From G963691835 sp963691835 (GTDB taxonomy: Bacteria; Pseudomonadota; Alphaproteobacteria; Thalassobaculales; Thalassobaculaceae), in contig OY829383.1 in the NCBI GenBank assembly GCA_963691835.1, forward strand, positions 1,488,001-1,552,000: DNA of 64,000 nucleotides, in the 5' to 3' direction. A program made the position numbers and the translations under genes. Each line of letters opens with the position of its first letter. Position 1 is the first letter of the stretch. The notes beneath the pieces are model-generated. The model had not been told where the DNA came from, did not search any database, and saw only the letters and a program-made list of their open reading frames with translations. This document shows, in pieces, positions 45,060 through 52,851 of this stretch.

Positions 45060-45980
45060 TCAATCCTTGGCCGCAGCCTTCCGGTCCGCCTCCATCAACG
45101 ACCCGAAATAGGCCAGGGCGCGCGCGAGCTCCGCGCGCCAGACCGACCAATGGTGATTTCCGTCGACGACCCGTAGCTCTACCGGGCGTTTGGCGGCTTT
45201 GAGAGCCAGGAACAGCGCCAGCGTTCCTTCGTAGAGTCTGAATCCATCATGATCGCCCACCGAAAGCCAAACGCCGAGCGCATCGCGCCCGCGCGGCAGG
45301 TCCGGTATCAGGTGGTAGAAGTTCTCCCGATTGAACACCTCGACCGACAAGGGCTCGCCAAAGGCTCCCTTGAAGAACCGTCTCTGTGTCTTCGAAAAGT
45401 CGAGCGGGGATTGGACGTCGTCGAAGATCGCGCCGGAGAAACTCGCGACACCCCGGAATCGCGAGGATTCGCGAAATGCAATGCGAAGTGCGCCATAGCC
45501 GCCCATTGAGAGGCCGGCGATGAACCGGCTCTGCCGGTCCGCTCCAATGCCGTGCCGGGCTTCGATCCCTGGAAGGATGTCCTCACGGAAGGCTGTTTCC
45601 CATAAACCGTGGACCTCCGAGTCCACGTACCAGGAGTTATCCGCATCCGGCATGACGATCGCGAGGGGCGGAATCTCGCCGCCCAAGATCGCGGCGTCGG
45701 CGATGCCCTGCATCCGGCCGAGTTTCCGCCAGTCGTGCTCGCTCCCTCCCAGCCCATGCAACAGGTGCAGGACCGGAAGGCCCTCGACGGTCTCGAAACC
45801 GGCGGGGGTGTAGAGGGTGTAGGCGACCTCTCGGCCCAGTGCGGGACTGTCGATCGTATGACGGTCGAGCCTGGACGGCGGTTCCGCCGCGTTGACGGTT
45901 GACGGCTGAGGACCGATGAGGCCGAAGAGCAGGCTCGCCGCAACGATGGTCCGTCGAATGATTGAGCGTCGCCCGATCAT
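45060..45980 (-). CDS. Secreted alpha/beta-hydrolase esterase (esterase D-like)
   Basis: 306 residues from the ATG at 45980, overlapping the opgC stop as ATGA. A signal peptide (about 1-30, ending VNAA) precedes an alpha/beta-hydrolase of the putative esterase (PF00756-type) family: LPVLHLLHGLGGSEHDW, MPDADNSWY, the nucleophile GLSMGGYGAL and the terminal His in DGNHHWSVW. Being coupled to the glucan acyltransferase gene opgC, it may remove or transfer succinyl-type substituents of periplasmic glucans. That role is inferred from context. Confidence 0.87.
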   Translation of the reverse strand: MIGRRSIIRRTIVAASLLFGLIGPQPSTVNAAEPPSRLDRHTIDSPALGREVAYTLYTPAGFETVEGLPVLHLLHGLGGSEHDWRKLGRMQGIADAAILGGEIPPLAIVMPDADNSWYVDSEVHGLWETAFREDILPGIEARHGIGADRQSRFIAGLSMGGYGALRIAFRESSRFRGVASFSGAIFDDVQSPLDFSKTQRRFFKGAFGEPLSVEVFNRENFYHLIPDLPRGRDALGVWLSVGDHDGFRLYEGTLALFLALKAAKRPVELRVVDGNHHWSVWRAELARALAYFGSLMEADRKAAAKD

Positions 45981-47230
45981 TCCGCAGGTTGCGGCAGGCC
46001 GTTTGTCGAAGAACGCCCGGCCCCGCCGCAGGACTCGCCGCCGCCCCGCCGGTCCGCTGCACCCTCCATCTCCTTTCGGCGCTGGGCCGCCGCCTTCCAA
46101 GGGGCGGATTTGATCCAGGTCGAGAGATACGCGAACCCGATCACGATCGACAGGCCGATCAGATTGCCGCCGATCACCACGATGTCCCAACGCGGCCGGA
46201 TGTCGTCACCGAACGCGATCTGTACCTGATCCATCCCGATGCCCACCGCCTGGGCCAGGCCCATGTTCAACAGGAAGACCGGGAGCGCGTTCTGGCCGAC
46301 AATGATGATCGGCCGCGCCCAGGGAAGATGCAGGATGCTCTCCCGGCCTTTCAGCAAGCAGACCGCGATGTAGGCCAGTGCCAGGAAGTGGATGTAGCGG
46401 AGGATGCCGAAGTCGGTCTTTTTATCGAACGGGTCGAGCGCCTCCTTGATCGCGCGGATCTCCTCGAACCGGGTCCAGATCTGCCAGCGGCCGACCGGGA
46501 TTACAGCAATCACGAAGATGATGGCGGCGATCAGAAGCGTGCGGTTCGGCGGCGGCGCCTTAACCCATCCCATGCTGAGCGCAAAGCCGGTAAAGAAGAT
46601 CAACTGCCAGCCGAACGGATTAAAGAACCACTCGATGTGCGCATGCTTGGGATGGGCGCCGAGCCCACCGTCCATGGCATAGTTGACCGTGTAGACGACA
46701 ATCGAGAACACGATGGCGTAGGTCGGGTTCACCCGGGCCAACGCCATCATCAGCGGCACCATCATCAGCGCCACCATGTACATGGGCAGAATGTCGAAGT
46801 AGTTCGGCACATAGCTCAGCGTGAAGAGCCCGATGATCCCGTCGCGGGTGTTCGCAAAGAAGTAGCCGAGGTTGAGCTTGTTGACGTAGTCGGGGCCCGG
46901 GAACATCGCCGTCGCGGTGGCCAGAAGGGCGGCGATGAAGAAGAACATGGCGATGTGCGCGGCATAGATCTGCCAGATCCGGTAGCCGATCCGCGCGGTG
47001 CCGTACCAGAAGCCTGACTTGATAAAGGTCCCGCCGAACGCGATCGCCGCCGCGTAACCCGAGCAGAAGACGAACATCTCCGTCGCATCGGAGAAGCCGA
47101 AACGCGCGGGGATCCAGTTGCCCCAGGGGTTCCAGGGCACATGCGCGATGAAGATGATCAGCATCGCGATCCCGCGGAAGAAATCCAACCGCGGATCCCT
47201 CGGTGTGCGCCCGGACTGTGTCGTCGCCAT
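45977..47230 (-). CDS. opgC: OpgC-family membrane acyltransferase (glucan substitution)
   Basis: 417 residues from the ATG at 47230 with GGGGG five bases upstream; the frame reaches 47296. About ten membrane helices follow the typical N-terminal DPRLDFFRGIAMLIIFIAHVPWN (catalytic His of the acyltransferase-3 fold) and FSDATEMFVFCSGYAAAIAFG. This is the OpgC type that adds succinyl groups to osmoregulated periplasmic glucans. A Gly/Arg/Ser-rich cytoplasmic tail (about 385-417) is unusual. It diverges from opgH and is coupled to an esterase gene downstream. Confidence 0.9.
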   Translation of the reverse strand: MATTQSGRTPRDPRLDFFRGIAMLIIFIAHVPWNPWGNWIPARFGFSDATEMFVFCSGYAAAIAFGGTFIKSGFWYGTARIGYRIWQIYAAHIAMFFFIAALLATATAMFPGPDYVNKLNLGYFFANTRDGIIGLFTLSYVPNYFDILPMYMVALMMVPLMMALARVNPTYAIVFSIVVYTVNYAMDGGLGAHPKHAHIEWFFNPFGWQLIFFTGFALSMGWVKAPPPNRTLLIAAIIFVIAVIPVGRWQIWTRFEEIRAIKEALDPFDKKTDFGILRYIHFLALAYIAVCLLKGRESILHLPWARPIIIVGQNALPVFLLNMGLAQAVGIGMDQVQIAFGDDIRPRWDIVVIGGNLIGLSIVIGFAYLSTWIKSAPWKAAAQRRKEMEGAADRRGGGESCGGAGRSSTNGLPQPAE

Positions 47231-47345
47231 GCGTGCCCCCGGCAATGAGACTGTTCCCGACGGATGTAGGTGCCCGACACCCCCCTGACCACTCAATCCC
47301 GCATCGCGAATATGTGAACAGTCGTGGCGTGACCGTTAACCGCTC

Positions 47346-47461
47346 TTTCGGGTCCAGTGCGCTGTGACCGCTGCGGTCGGATCACAGGTGCGTTAAGGGC
47401 TTCGGCCTCTCTGGACCCGAACCGATCGCCCACTACATCCATGCCGGATTTCGGGTCCGGC
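47346..47461 (+). promoter_or_regulatory. Structured opgH leader with competing inverted repeats
   Basis: Three related segments lie before opgH: A, TTCGGGTCCAG (47347-47357); B, its perfect 11-base complement (47411-47421); and C, a second TTTCGGGTCC (47449-47458). B can pair with A (11 bp) or with C (9 bp). When A-B forms, the enclosed 53 bases fold into CTGTGACCG/CGG-A-TCACAG with a 7-base loop (47362-47387) and a small UUCG-type hairpin (about 47396-47408). C can then form its own 6-bp hairpin GCCGGA/TCCGGC (47443-47461). This mutually exclusive pairing suggests a regulatory RNA; alternatively, A, B and C are three protein-binding sites. Confidence 0.5.
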
Positions 47462-47484
47462 GCGACGGTGAGGGATTGGGTGTG

Positions 47485-49440
47485 ATGATCTTGGACGAGA
47501 CGGCGTTAAGCCGCGACAGTCACGACATTCGAACAGGCGGTCCGGCGTTCGTCGCCGACGGTCCCACTGGCCGCGTCAAGGACAGTCGCCACGAGGGTCC
47601 GAACATGACGCTCCGCCGTGTGCTGTTTGCGGCCCTCGTGCTGAGCACCATGACGCTGCTGGTTCTCGCCATGATCTCGGTGATGCGGATCGGCGGGCTG
47701 ACCCCCATCGAGACCGCGATGATCGTTCTCTTCGCGCTGAACACGCCGTGGGTCTCGATCGGGTTCTGGAACGCGGTGATCGGTTTTCTGGTGCTCAATC
47801 ACAGTCGAGATTGGCTGCGGACGATTCTGCCGGTCGCGGGCCTTCATGATGACACCCGCCCGATCCGGAGCCGGACGGCGATCGTTATGCCTGCCTACAA
47901 CGAGGACCCGGACCGGGTCTTCCGGCACCTCCGCTCGATCCTCGACAGTCTCGATGAAACCGGCGAGAGCGACGCGTTCGAAATCTTCATGCTGAGCGAC
48001 ACCCGCAAAGTCGATCTCGCCGCACGGGAGCAGGCTTTGTTCGACGCTTGGCAGGCTTCGGATCGCGCGCCCGACCGCATCCACTACCGGCGGCGGGAGG
48101 TGAACAGCCGTCGCAAGGTCGGCAACATCGCGGATTTCTGTGAGCGCTGGGGCGACCGGTTCGAGCATATGATCGTGCTGGACGCGGACAGCGTAATGTC
48201 CGGTGAGGCGATCCTCCGCATGGTGCGCCTGATGGAGGCGAACCCGAAGATCGGCATTCTTCAAACACTCGTCACCGGCCTTCCCGCCTCCAGCCCGTTC
48301 GCGCGGATCTTTCAGTTCGGCATGCGCCACGGCATGCGCTCTTACACGGTGGGCAGCGCATGGTGGCAAGGGGACGAGGGTCCGTATTGGGGTCACAACG
48401 CGATCCTCCGGCTCGATGCATTCCGCGCCCATTGCGGCCTGCCGACCCTCCCCGGCGAAGCACCCTTGGGGGGTGAGATCCTGAGCCACGATCAGGTCGA
48501 GTCCGTCCTGATGCGCCGGGGCGGTTTTGAGGTCCGGGTCCTGCCGATCGAGGATGGCAGCTACGAGCAGAACCCCACGACGCTGCCGGACTTCCTGTCC
48601 CGTGATCTCCGCTGGTGCCAAGGCAACATGCAGTACACGGGCCTGTTGGGCATGCCGGGCCTTTTCCCGCTGGGCCGGCTTCAGCTTCTTCTCGCGATCA
48701 AAATGTATCTCGCCTCGCTGTTCTGGTACGGCTTCATGGCGCTCGGCATCATCCAGATCACCGTGAACGCGCTCTCCTACACGGACGCTGAGGTCGCCTT
48801 GATGGCAGAGGCGTCGCTCTTCTCCAATCCAGCGACGATGTATCAGGCGATCGGCCTCTTCGCCGTGATGATGACCCTGACCATGGCGCCAAAGCTGATG
48901 GGTGTCTTCGACGTGCTGGTGTCGCCGGCCAAGCGCCGCGCTTACGGGGGCACGCTGCGGGTCCTGGCCAGTACCGTGCTGGAGCTTCTGTTCTCTTTCC
49001 TGCTGGGACCGGTGATGGCGCTGTCCCAATGCATCTTTATCGTCGGCCTCTACTTCGGGCGCATGGTGCACTGGGAGGCGCAGGCGCGCGACGACCGGGC
49101 GGTTGGGTTCGCAGACGCATTCTTCGGGCTTTGGCCCCAGACGCTAACCGGCGTCGCGGCGACAGCGCTCCTGTGGTCCCTGGCGCCGACCGTGTTGCTG
49201 TGGGCGCTTCCGGTCCTCTTGGGATTGAGCCTCGCCGCCCCGGTTACCGTGCTGACCTCGCACCCTGGTCTGGGCCGCTGGCTGACGAAAGCCGGGCTGT
49301 GCGTGATCCCCGAAGAGATGGCACCCTCGGCCCAGCTTAGGGCACTCGGATACCGCCCCTCCCCCATCCGGGCGGCGCGGATTTCCTCTTCCATGCGCCG
49401 GAGCCGCGCGGCATTGCCGAAACTCGACCGCGCTGTTTAG
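47485..49440 (+). CDS. opgH: Glucans biosynthesis glucosyltransferase H
   Basis: 651 residues from the ATG at 47485 (AGGG about ten bases upstream; GTG 47482, TTG 47476 or an internal ATG at 47605 are alternatives). It is an inner-membrane GT2 enzyme making the beta-glucan backbone of osmoregulated periplasmic glucans. RTAIVMPAYNEDPDRVF starts the GT domain, LDADSVMSG gives the DxD-type motif, and LSRDLRWCQGNMQYTGLLG the QxxRW-like acceptor site. Several C-terminal helices form the channel. Length is shorter than enterobacterial OpgH (about 850) and like alphaproteobacterial forms. No opgG is adjacent. Confidence 0.92.
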   Translation: MILDETALSRDSHDIRTGGPAFVADGPTGRVKDSRHEGPNMTLRRVLFAALVLSTMTLLVLAMISVMRIGGLTPIETAMIVLFALNTPWVSIGFWNAVIGFLVLNHSRDWLRTILPVAGLHDDTRPIRSRTAIVMPAYNEDPDRVFRHLRSILDSLDETGESDAFEIFMLSDTRKVDLAAREQALFDAWQASDRAPDRIHYRRREVNSRRKVGNIADFCERWGDRFEHMIVLDADSVMSGEAILRMVRLMEANPKIGILQTLVTGLPASSPFARIFQFGMRHGMRSYTVGSAWWQGDEGPYWGHNAILRLDAFRAHCGLPTLPGEAPLGGEILSHDQVESVLMRRGGFEVRVLPIEDGSYEQNPTTLPDFLSRDLRWCQGNMQYTGLLGMPGLFPLGRLQLLLAIKMYLASLFWYGFMALGIIQITVNALSYTDAEVALMAEASLFSNPATMYQAIGLFAVMMTLTMAPKLMGVFDVLVSPAKRRAYGGTLRVLASTVLELLFSFLLGPVMALSQCIFIVGLYFGRMVHWEAQARDDRAVGFADAFFGLWPQTLTGVAATALLWSLAPTVLLWALPVLLGLSLAAPVTVLTSHPGLGRWLTKAGLCVIPEEMAPSAQLRALGYRPSPIRAARISSSMRRSRAALPKLDRAV

Positions 49441-49547
49441 GGCCAAAGCGAATTTGATCATCAACGCGACCGTCAAAATGCACTAAGACGCTGTGTAACT
49501 GACGGGCGGTGATCCGCCGTTCCATTCGAACACACGGCGGAGACGGG

Positions 49548-50132
49548 ATGAGCGAGCGGCGCGGCCCCTGGACCATCAAGGCGAGGCGCGAGATCTACGA
49601 GAACCCGTGGATCCGTATCACCGAGCACGATGTCCTCAACCCGAACGGCAACGCTGGCATCTACGGTGTCGTCGGGCTCCAGAATATCGCCATCGGCGTT
49701 CTGCCCATCGATCGGGAAGGGCACACGTGGCTGGTCGGCCAGCACCGGTTTCCGGGCGACTACTACAGTTGGGAGTTGCCGGAGGGCGGCGGTGCGAAGG
49801 ATATCGCCCCGGAGGAGTCGGCCCGCCGGGAGCTGCTGGAGGAGACGGGCCTGCGGGCGGGTGGACTTGAGCCGTTCCTCCACATGGATCTCTCAAACGC
49901 GGTGACGGACGAGACGGCGATCGGATTCCTGGCCTGGGATCTTGTCCAGGACCAGCCGATGCCCGACGACGACGAGAAAATCGAGATCCGCCGCCTGCCC
50001 TATCGCGAGGTGCTGGAAATGGCGCTGTCCGGCGAGATCGTTGACGCCTTCTCCCAAGCCATGCTGATGAAAGCGGAATTGCTGCGGCTCCGGGGAGCGT
50101 TGCCGGGGCCGCTTATGAATGCGTTGGTTTAA
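49548..50132 (+). CDS. Nudix hydrolase (ADP-ribose pyrophosphatase-like)
   Basis: 194 residues from the ATG at 49548 with GGAG five bases upstream; the frame to 49509 is unsupported. The Nudix box is complete: GGGAKDIAPEESARRELLEETGL includes the REL-x-EE metal-binding core. The N-terminal WTIKARREIYENPWIRITEHDVLNPNG and the WELPEGG context fit ADP-ribose or nucleotide-sugar pyrophosphatases. It probably cleans up nucleoside-diphosphate sugars in the cytoplasm. A GC-rich hairpin just upstream (49502-49520) may end opgH transcription. Confidence 0.9.
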   Translation: MSERRGPWTIKARREIYENPWIRITEHDVLNPNGNAGIYGVVGLQNIAIGVLPIDREGHTWLVGQHRFPGDYYSWELPEGGGAKDIAPEESARRELLEETGLRAGGLEPFLHMDLSNAVTDETAIGFLAWDLVQDQPMPDDDEKIEIRRLPYREVLEMALSGEIVDAFSQAMLMKAELLRLRGALPGPLMNALV

Positions 50133-50277
50133 TCGAACGGGCAAGGGCGACCCACTGGTCTTCCTTGTGTTACCCTGCGATAGTTCGAGTGGCAACGTTC
50201 CGAAGAAGACGCTTACCATTGACCGATTCTTCAATTTGGGGATACACCTATACGTGAATCGCGCAGAGGTTGATAAA

Positions 50278-50817
50278 ATGTCTGTTAGAGCGGCAACGGA
50301 CTTCCTCCTGGGTTTTGGAGTGAAACGCAATAACGATCCAATTACCCAGCTGGACCTTCAGAAGATCTTGTATTTTGTGGAAGGCTTCCATCTCGCATTG
50401 CGGGAAGAGGCACTTTTTGATGATGAGTTCGAAGCTTGGACCAATGGACCAGTCTTACCTAGTCTTTGGCGACGCTTTCGGGTTCACGGCGAAAAACCCA
50501 TCCCAAAGTCAATGACGACCGTTAGATCCGACATTATACTTTCGACTGCGACAATCGATTTTATTGAGCAGATCTGGAATGAGTACTCCATCTATGACTC
50601 TGGTCGTCTCGTGGGACTTACGCACGATCGAAAGGGACCTTGGGCCCGGGTTCGCGACAACGCGGGTATTGCCAGGGGAGAGCCTAGTGAAGAAGTCATA
50701 CCTAAAGAAATGATGGCGGAATATTTTCTGGAAATTTACAAACAGGGACTTGAACCAAAACAAGTTCTTGCAAGGCATGACGCTGAAGAATACTGGCCAA
50801 GTTCTGTCGTTGCCTAG
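50278..50817 (+). CDS. Panacea-domain (DUF4065/SocA-like) protein, probable antitoxin
   Basis: 179 residues from the ATG at 50278 with GAGG eight bases upstream; the frame to 50119 overlaps the Nudix gene and is not needed. Panacea-family features are DPITQLDLQKILYFVEGFHLALREEALFDDEFEAWTNGPVLPSLWRRFR and the later SGRLVGLTHDRKGPWARVR. The domain serves as a widely shared antitoxin neutralising unrelated toxins (known from PanA/PanT work and SocA). A TTGACC and a TACACC 18 bases apart (50219-50248) could be its promoter. Codon use is more AT-rich than neighbours, suggesting transfer. Confidence 0.85.
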   Translation: MSVRAATDFLLGFGVKRNNDPITQLDLQKILYFVEGFHLALREEALFDDEFEAWTNGPVLPSLWRRFRVHGEKPIPKSMTTVRSDIILSTATIDFIEQIWNEYSIYDSGRLVGLTHDRKGPWARVRDNAGIARGEPSEEVIPKEMMAEYFLEIYKQGLEPKQVLARHDAEEYWPSSVVA

Positions 50818-50819
50818 GA

Positions 50820-51089
50820 ATGCCAGGCTCGCATATTTTTCATATTGATCCGATTGTTGCAACGCGAGTGCGCAACTTTGACGCGGATAATTTCGGCGCC
50901 CACCACTGCTTTAATGCGGCCGTCGAGGCGTTATCCGCGCGAGACTGGAACGACTCCGATAAGACGGTTCTAGTTTATATCCCGACATCCAGAATGGCCA
51001 CTTTCGAGGTTCGACTGGAGTTCATTGCCTATCCCGGAGATCCTTACGGAAGAGTTGTCGATGTCGATTTCCGCCCAGCTAAGAGATAA
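50820..51089 (+). CDS. Small protein of unknown family, candidate toxin of a Panacea pair
   Basis: 89 residues starting two bases after the Panacea gene stop, so the two are almost certainly cotranscribed. The sequence contains HIDPIVATRVRNFDADNFGAHH, an AAVEALSARDW helix and a C-terminal beta-rich half (TVLVYIPTSR, TFEVRLEFIAYPG, VVDVDFRP). No known toxin family is recognised; it shows no obvious nuclease or small alarmone-synthetase motif. The paired arrangement with a Panacea antitoxin and the lower GC content make a toxin role the leading idea. It could also be an unrelated hitchhiker. Confidence 0.7.
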   Translation: MPGSHIFHIDPIVATRVRNFDADNFGAHHCFNAAVEALSARDWNDSDKTVLVYIPTSRMATFEVRLEFIAYPGDPYGRVVDVDFRPAKR

Positions 51090-51244
51090 GCCAGCGTCAA
51101 CATGGTGTTTGGGCCTTTGCTCAGATCTCCAGTCAGAATAGGCGAGAGCAGCAAGCCGTCCGCCCCAACCCGAGCCCGGAGACATCCGAAGATCTCACCG
51201 GGCCACGCGCTGGGGCGGGGCGGTTGAGCTGTTGCGATCGCGCC

Positions 51245-52564
51245 TTACTCGGCAGCGACGGCCACTTGGTCCGTGGCGTGTTTCAGGGCCTGGTCGAGGT
51301 CGGCGATGATGTCGTCGATGTGCTCGATCCCGATCGACAACCGGACATAGCCGTCCGACACGCCCGTCGACAGTCGGTCTTCTGGCGACAGCTGGCTATG
51401 CGTGGTCGTGGCCGGGTGGATGGCCAGGCTCCGCGCGTCACCGATGTTGGCCACGTGGTAGAACAGCCGCAGGCTGTCGATGAACTTCCGGCCGGCGTCC
51501 TTCCCGTCCTTCAGCTCAAAGCCGACCAGCCCGCCAAAGCCGCCGGAGAGATAGGTCTCCGCCCGCTTCTTGGCGTCACCTGACTGGAGGCTCGGGTGGA
51601 TGACACGGGAGACCGCCGGATGGTGCCGGAGGAACTCGGCCACCGCGGCCCCGTTCCGGCTGTGCTCCCGAATGCGCAGCGGCAGCGTTTCCAAGCCCTG
51701 GATGATCTGGAAGGCGTTGAACGGTGAGAGCGAGGCACCCAGGTCACGCTGCAGCGTCGTCCGCGCCTTGATGATGTAGGCAACCGGGCCCAGCGGCTTC
51801 ACCGCCTCCGTCCAGACCGCCCCATGGTAGGAGGGGTCCGGGGTGTTGAGGGCTGGCTGACGGTCCGCATGCTCCTCCCACGGGAAGTTGCCGCCGTCGA
51901 CGATCAGACCGCCGATCGAGGTGCCATGACCGCCGATATACTTCGTCGTCGAATAGACGATGACGGCCGCCCCATGATCGAACGGACGGCAGATCAGCGG
52001 TGCCGCTGTGTTGTCGACGATCAGCGGAATGCCGAACTCGCGGCCGATCTTGGCGACTTCACCAATCGGGAAGACCTGAAGCTTCGGGTTCGGCAGGGTC
52101 TCCGCGTAGTAAGCCCGGGTGCGGTCGTCGGTCGCCCGGCGGAAGGCCTCCGGATCGGCGGGATCAACGAAGCGCACCTCGATGCCCTGATCCTTGAAGG
52201 TGTTCGCGAACAGGTTCCAGGTGCCGCCGTAAAGATCGGTCGACGAGACGATGTTGTCGCCCGCGCGGGCGAGGTTTTGGATCGCGATCGCCGACGCTGC
52301 CTGGCCGGACGACACCGCCAGCGCCGCCGCTCCTCCTTCGAGGGCCGCCACGCGCTGCTCCAGCACGTCACAGGTCGGGTTCATGATCCGGGTGTAGATG
52401 TTCCCCAGCTCCTGCAGCGCGAACAGATTCGAGGCGTGCTCGGTGTCGCGGAACTGGTAGCTGGTGGTCTGGTAGATCGGCACCGCGACCGCGCCTGTGG
52501 CGGGATCGGCCCGATAGCCTGCGTGGAGAGCGATCGTCTCCGGGTTCTTTGTGTCCAAGGACAT
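51245..52564 (-). CDS. metY: O-acetylhomoserine aminocarboxypropyltransferase
   Basis: 439 residues, ATG with GGAGG seven bases upstream. It is a Cys/Met-metabolism PLP enzyme: the start PETIALHAGYRADPATGAVAVPIYQTTSY, the phosphate-binding SSGQAASAIAIQNLA, and the PLP lysine in YSTTKYIGGHGTSIGG. The length (about 430) and the long central insertion fit MetY rather than MetB/MetC (about 390). It makes homocysteine directly from O-acetylhomoserine and sulfide. A SAM-II riboswitch and intrinsic terminator precede it, so S-adenosylmethionine should shut it off. Confidence 0.95.
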   Translation of the reverse strand: MSLDTKNPETIALHAGYRADPATGAVAVPIYQTTSYQFRDTEHASNLFALQELGNIYTRIMNPTCDVLEQRVAALEGGAAALAVSSGQAASAIAIQNLARAGDNIVSSTDLYGGTWNLFANTFKDQGIEVRFVDPADPEAFRRATDDRTRAYYAETLPNPKLQVFPIGEVAKIGREFGIPLIVDNTAAPLICRPFDHGAAVIVYSTTKYIGGHGTSIGGLIVDGGNFPWEEHADRQPALNTPDPSYHGAVWTEAVKPLGPVAYIIKARTTLQRDLGASLSPFNAFQIIQGLETLPLRIREHSRNGAAVAEFLRHHPAVSRVIHPSLQSGDAKKRAETYLSGGFGGLVGFELKDGKDAGRKFIDSLRLFYHVANIGDARSLAIHPATTTHSQLSPEDRLSTGVSDGYVRLSIGIEHIDDIIADLDQALKHATDQVAVAAE

Positions 52565-52684
52565 GGCATTGCCTCCGTCTGTTCGACCGGACCTCCGGTC
52601 GAGATTGATGGGTGCAAATGCGGCTCGCGCGATGGGGCGGGACGATCGTCGGCGTTATCAGGCGGGTCGGCGTGGGCCGGGGAC

Positions 52685-52714
52685 AAAAAATCCCGCCGGA
52701 CAGCGTCGGGCGGG
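52685..52714 (-). terminator. Intrinsic terminator in the metY leader
   Basis: On the minus strand CCCGCC (52709-52714) and GGCGGG (52692-52697) form a stem around an 11-base loop, followed after one A by six Ts (52685-52690). It lies about ten bases after the SAM-II element and before the metY start, as expected for transcriptional control. Confidence 0.85.
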
Positions 52715-52724
52715 TCGTCTCAAC

Positions 52725-52785
52725 CACCGCCGCTTTAGCTGCATTTGTAACGCGCCCGCAAGCTGGAGCTCAAATCGGCGCTGTG
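52725..52785 (-). promoter_or_regulatory. SAM-II riboswitch (metA motif)
   Basis: Read on the minus strand, the conserved blocks GATTTGAGCT, then GCGTTACAAATG and GCTAAAG occur in the correct order and spacing for the SAM-II pseudoknot aptamer. SAM-II elements sit upstream of metA, metX or metY genes in alphaproteobacteria. Here the aptamer precedes a hairpin terminator and metY, so binding of S-adenosylmethionine probably lowers metY transcription. Confidence 0.9.
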
Positions 52786-52790
52786 AGACA

Positions 52791-52819
52791 GAGATGCGCT
52801 GCCAGCCCGTCAAAGTCAA
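52791..52819 (-). promoter_or_regulatory. Probable sigma-70-type promoter for metY
   Basis: On the minus strand TTGACT (52814-52819) and CATCTC (52791-52796) are 17 bases apart, just upstream of the SAM-II element. The -35 box is good and the -10 box weak. Position supports it. Confidence 0.45.
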
Positions 52820-52851
52820 CAGGATTGTTTCGGGTGTGCGACCGAGAGGGG

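Noticed and set aside
47506..49071. 521-codon minus-strand frame opposite opgH
   Set aside because: It is antisense to a conserved glycosyltransferase with intact motifs, and the predicted peptide is charged and low in structure.
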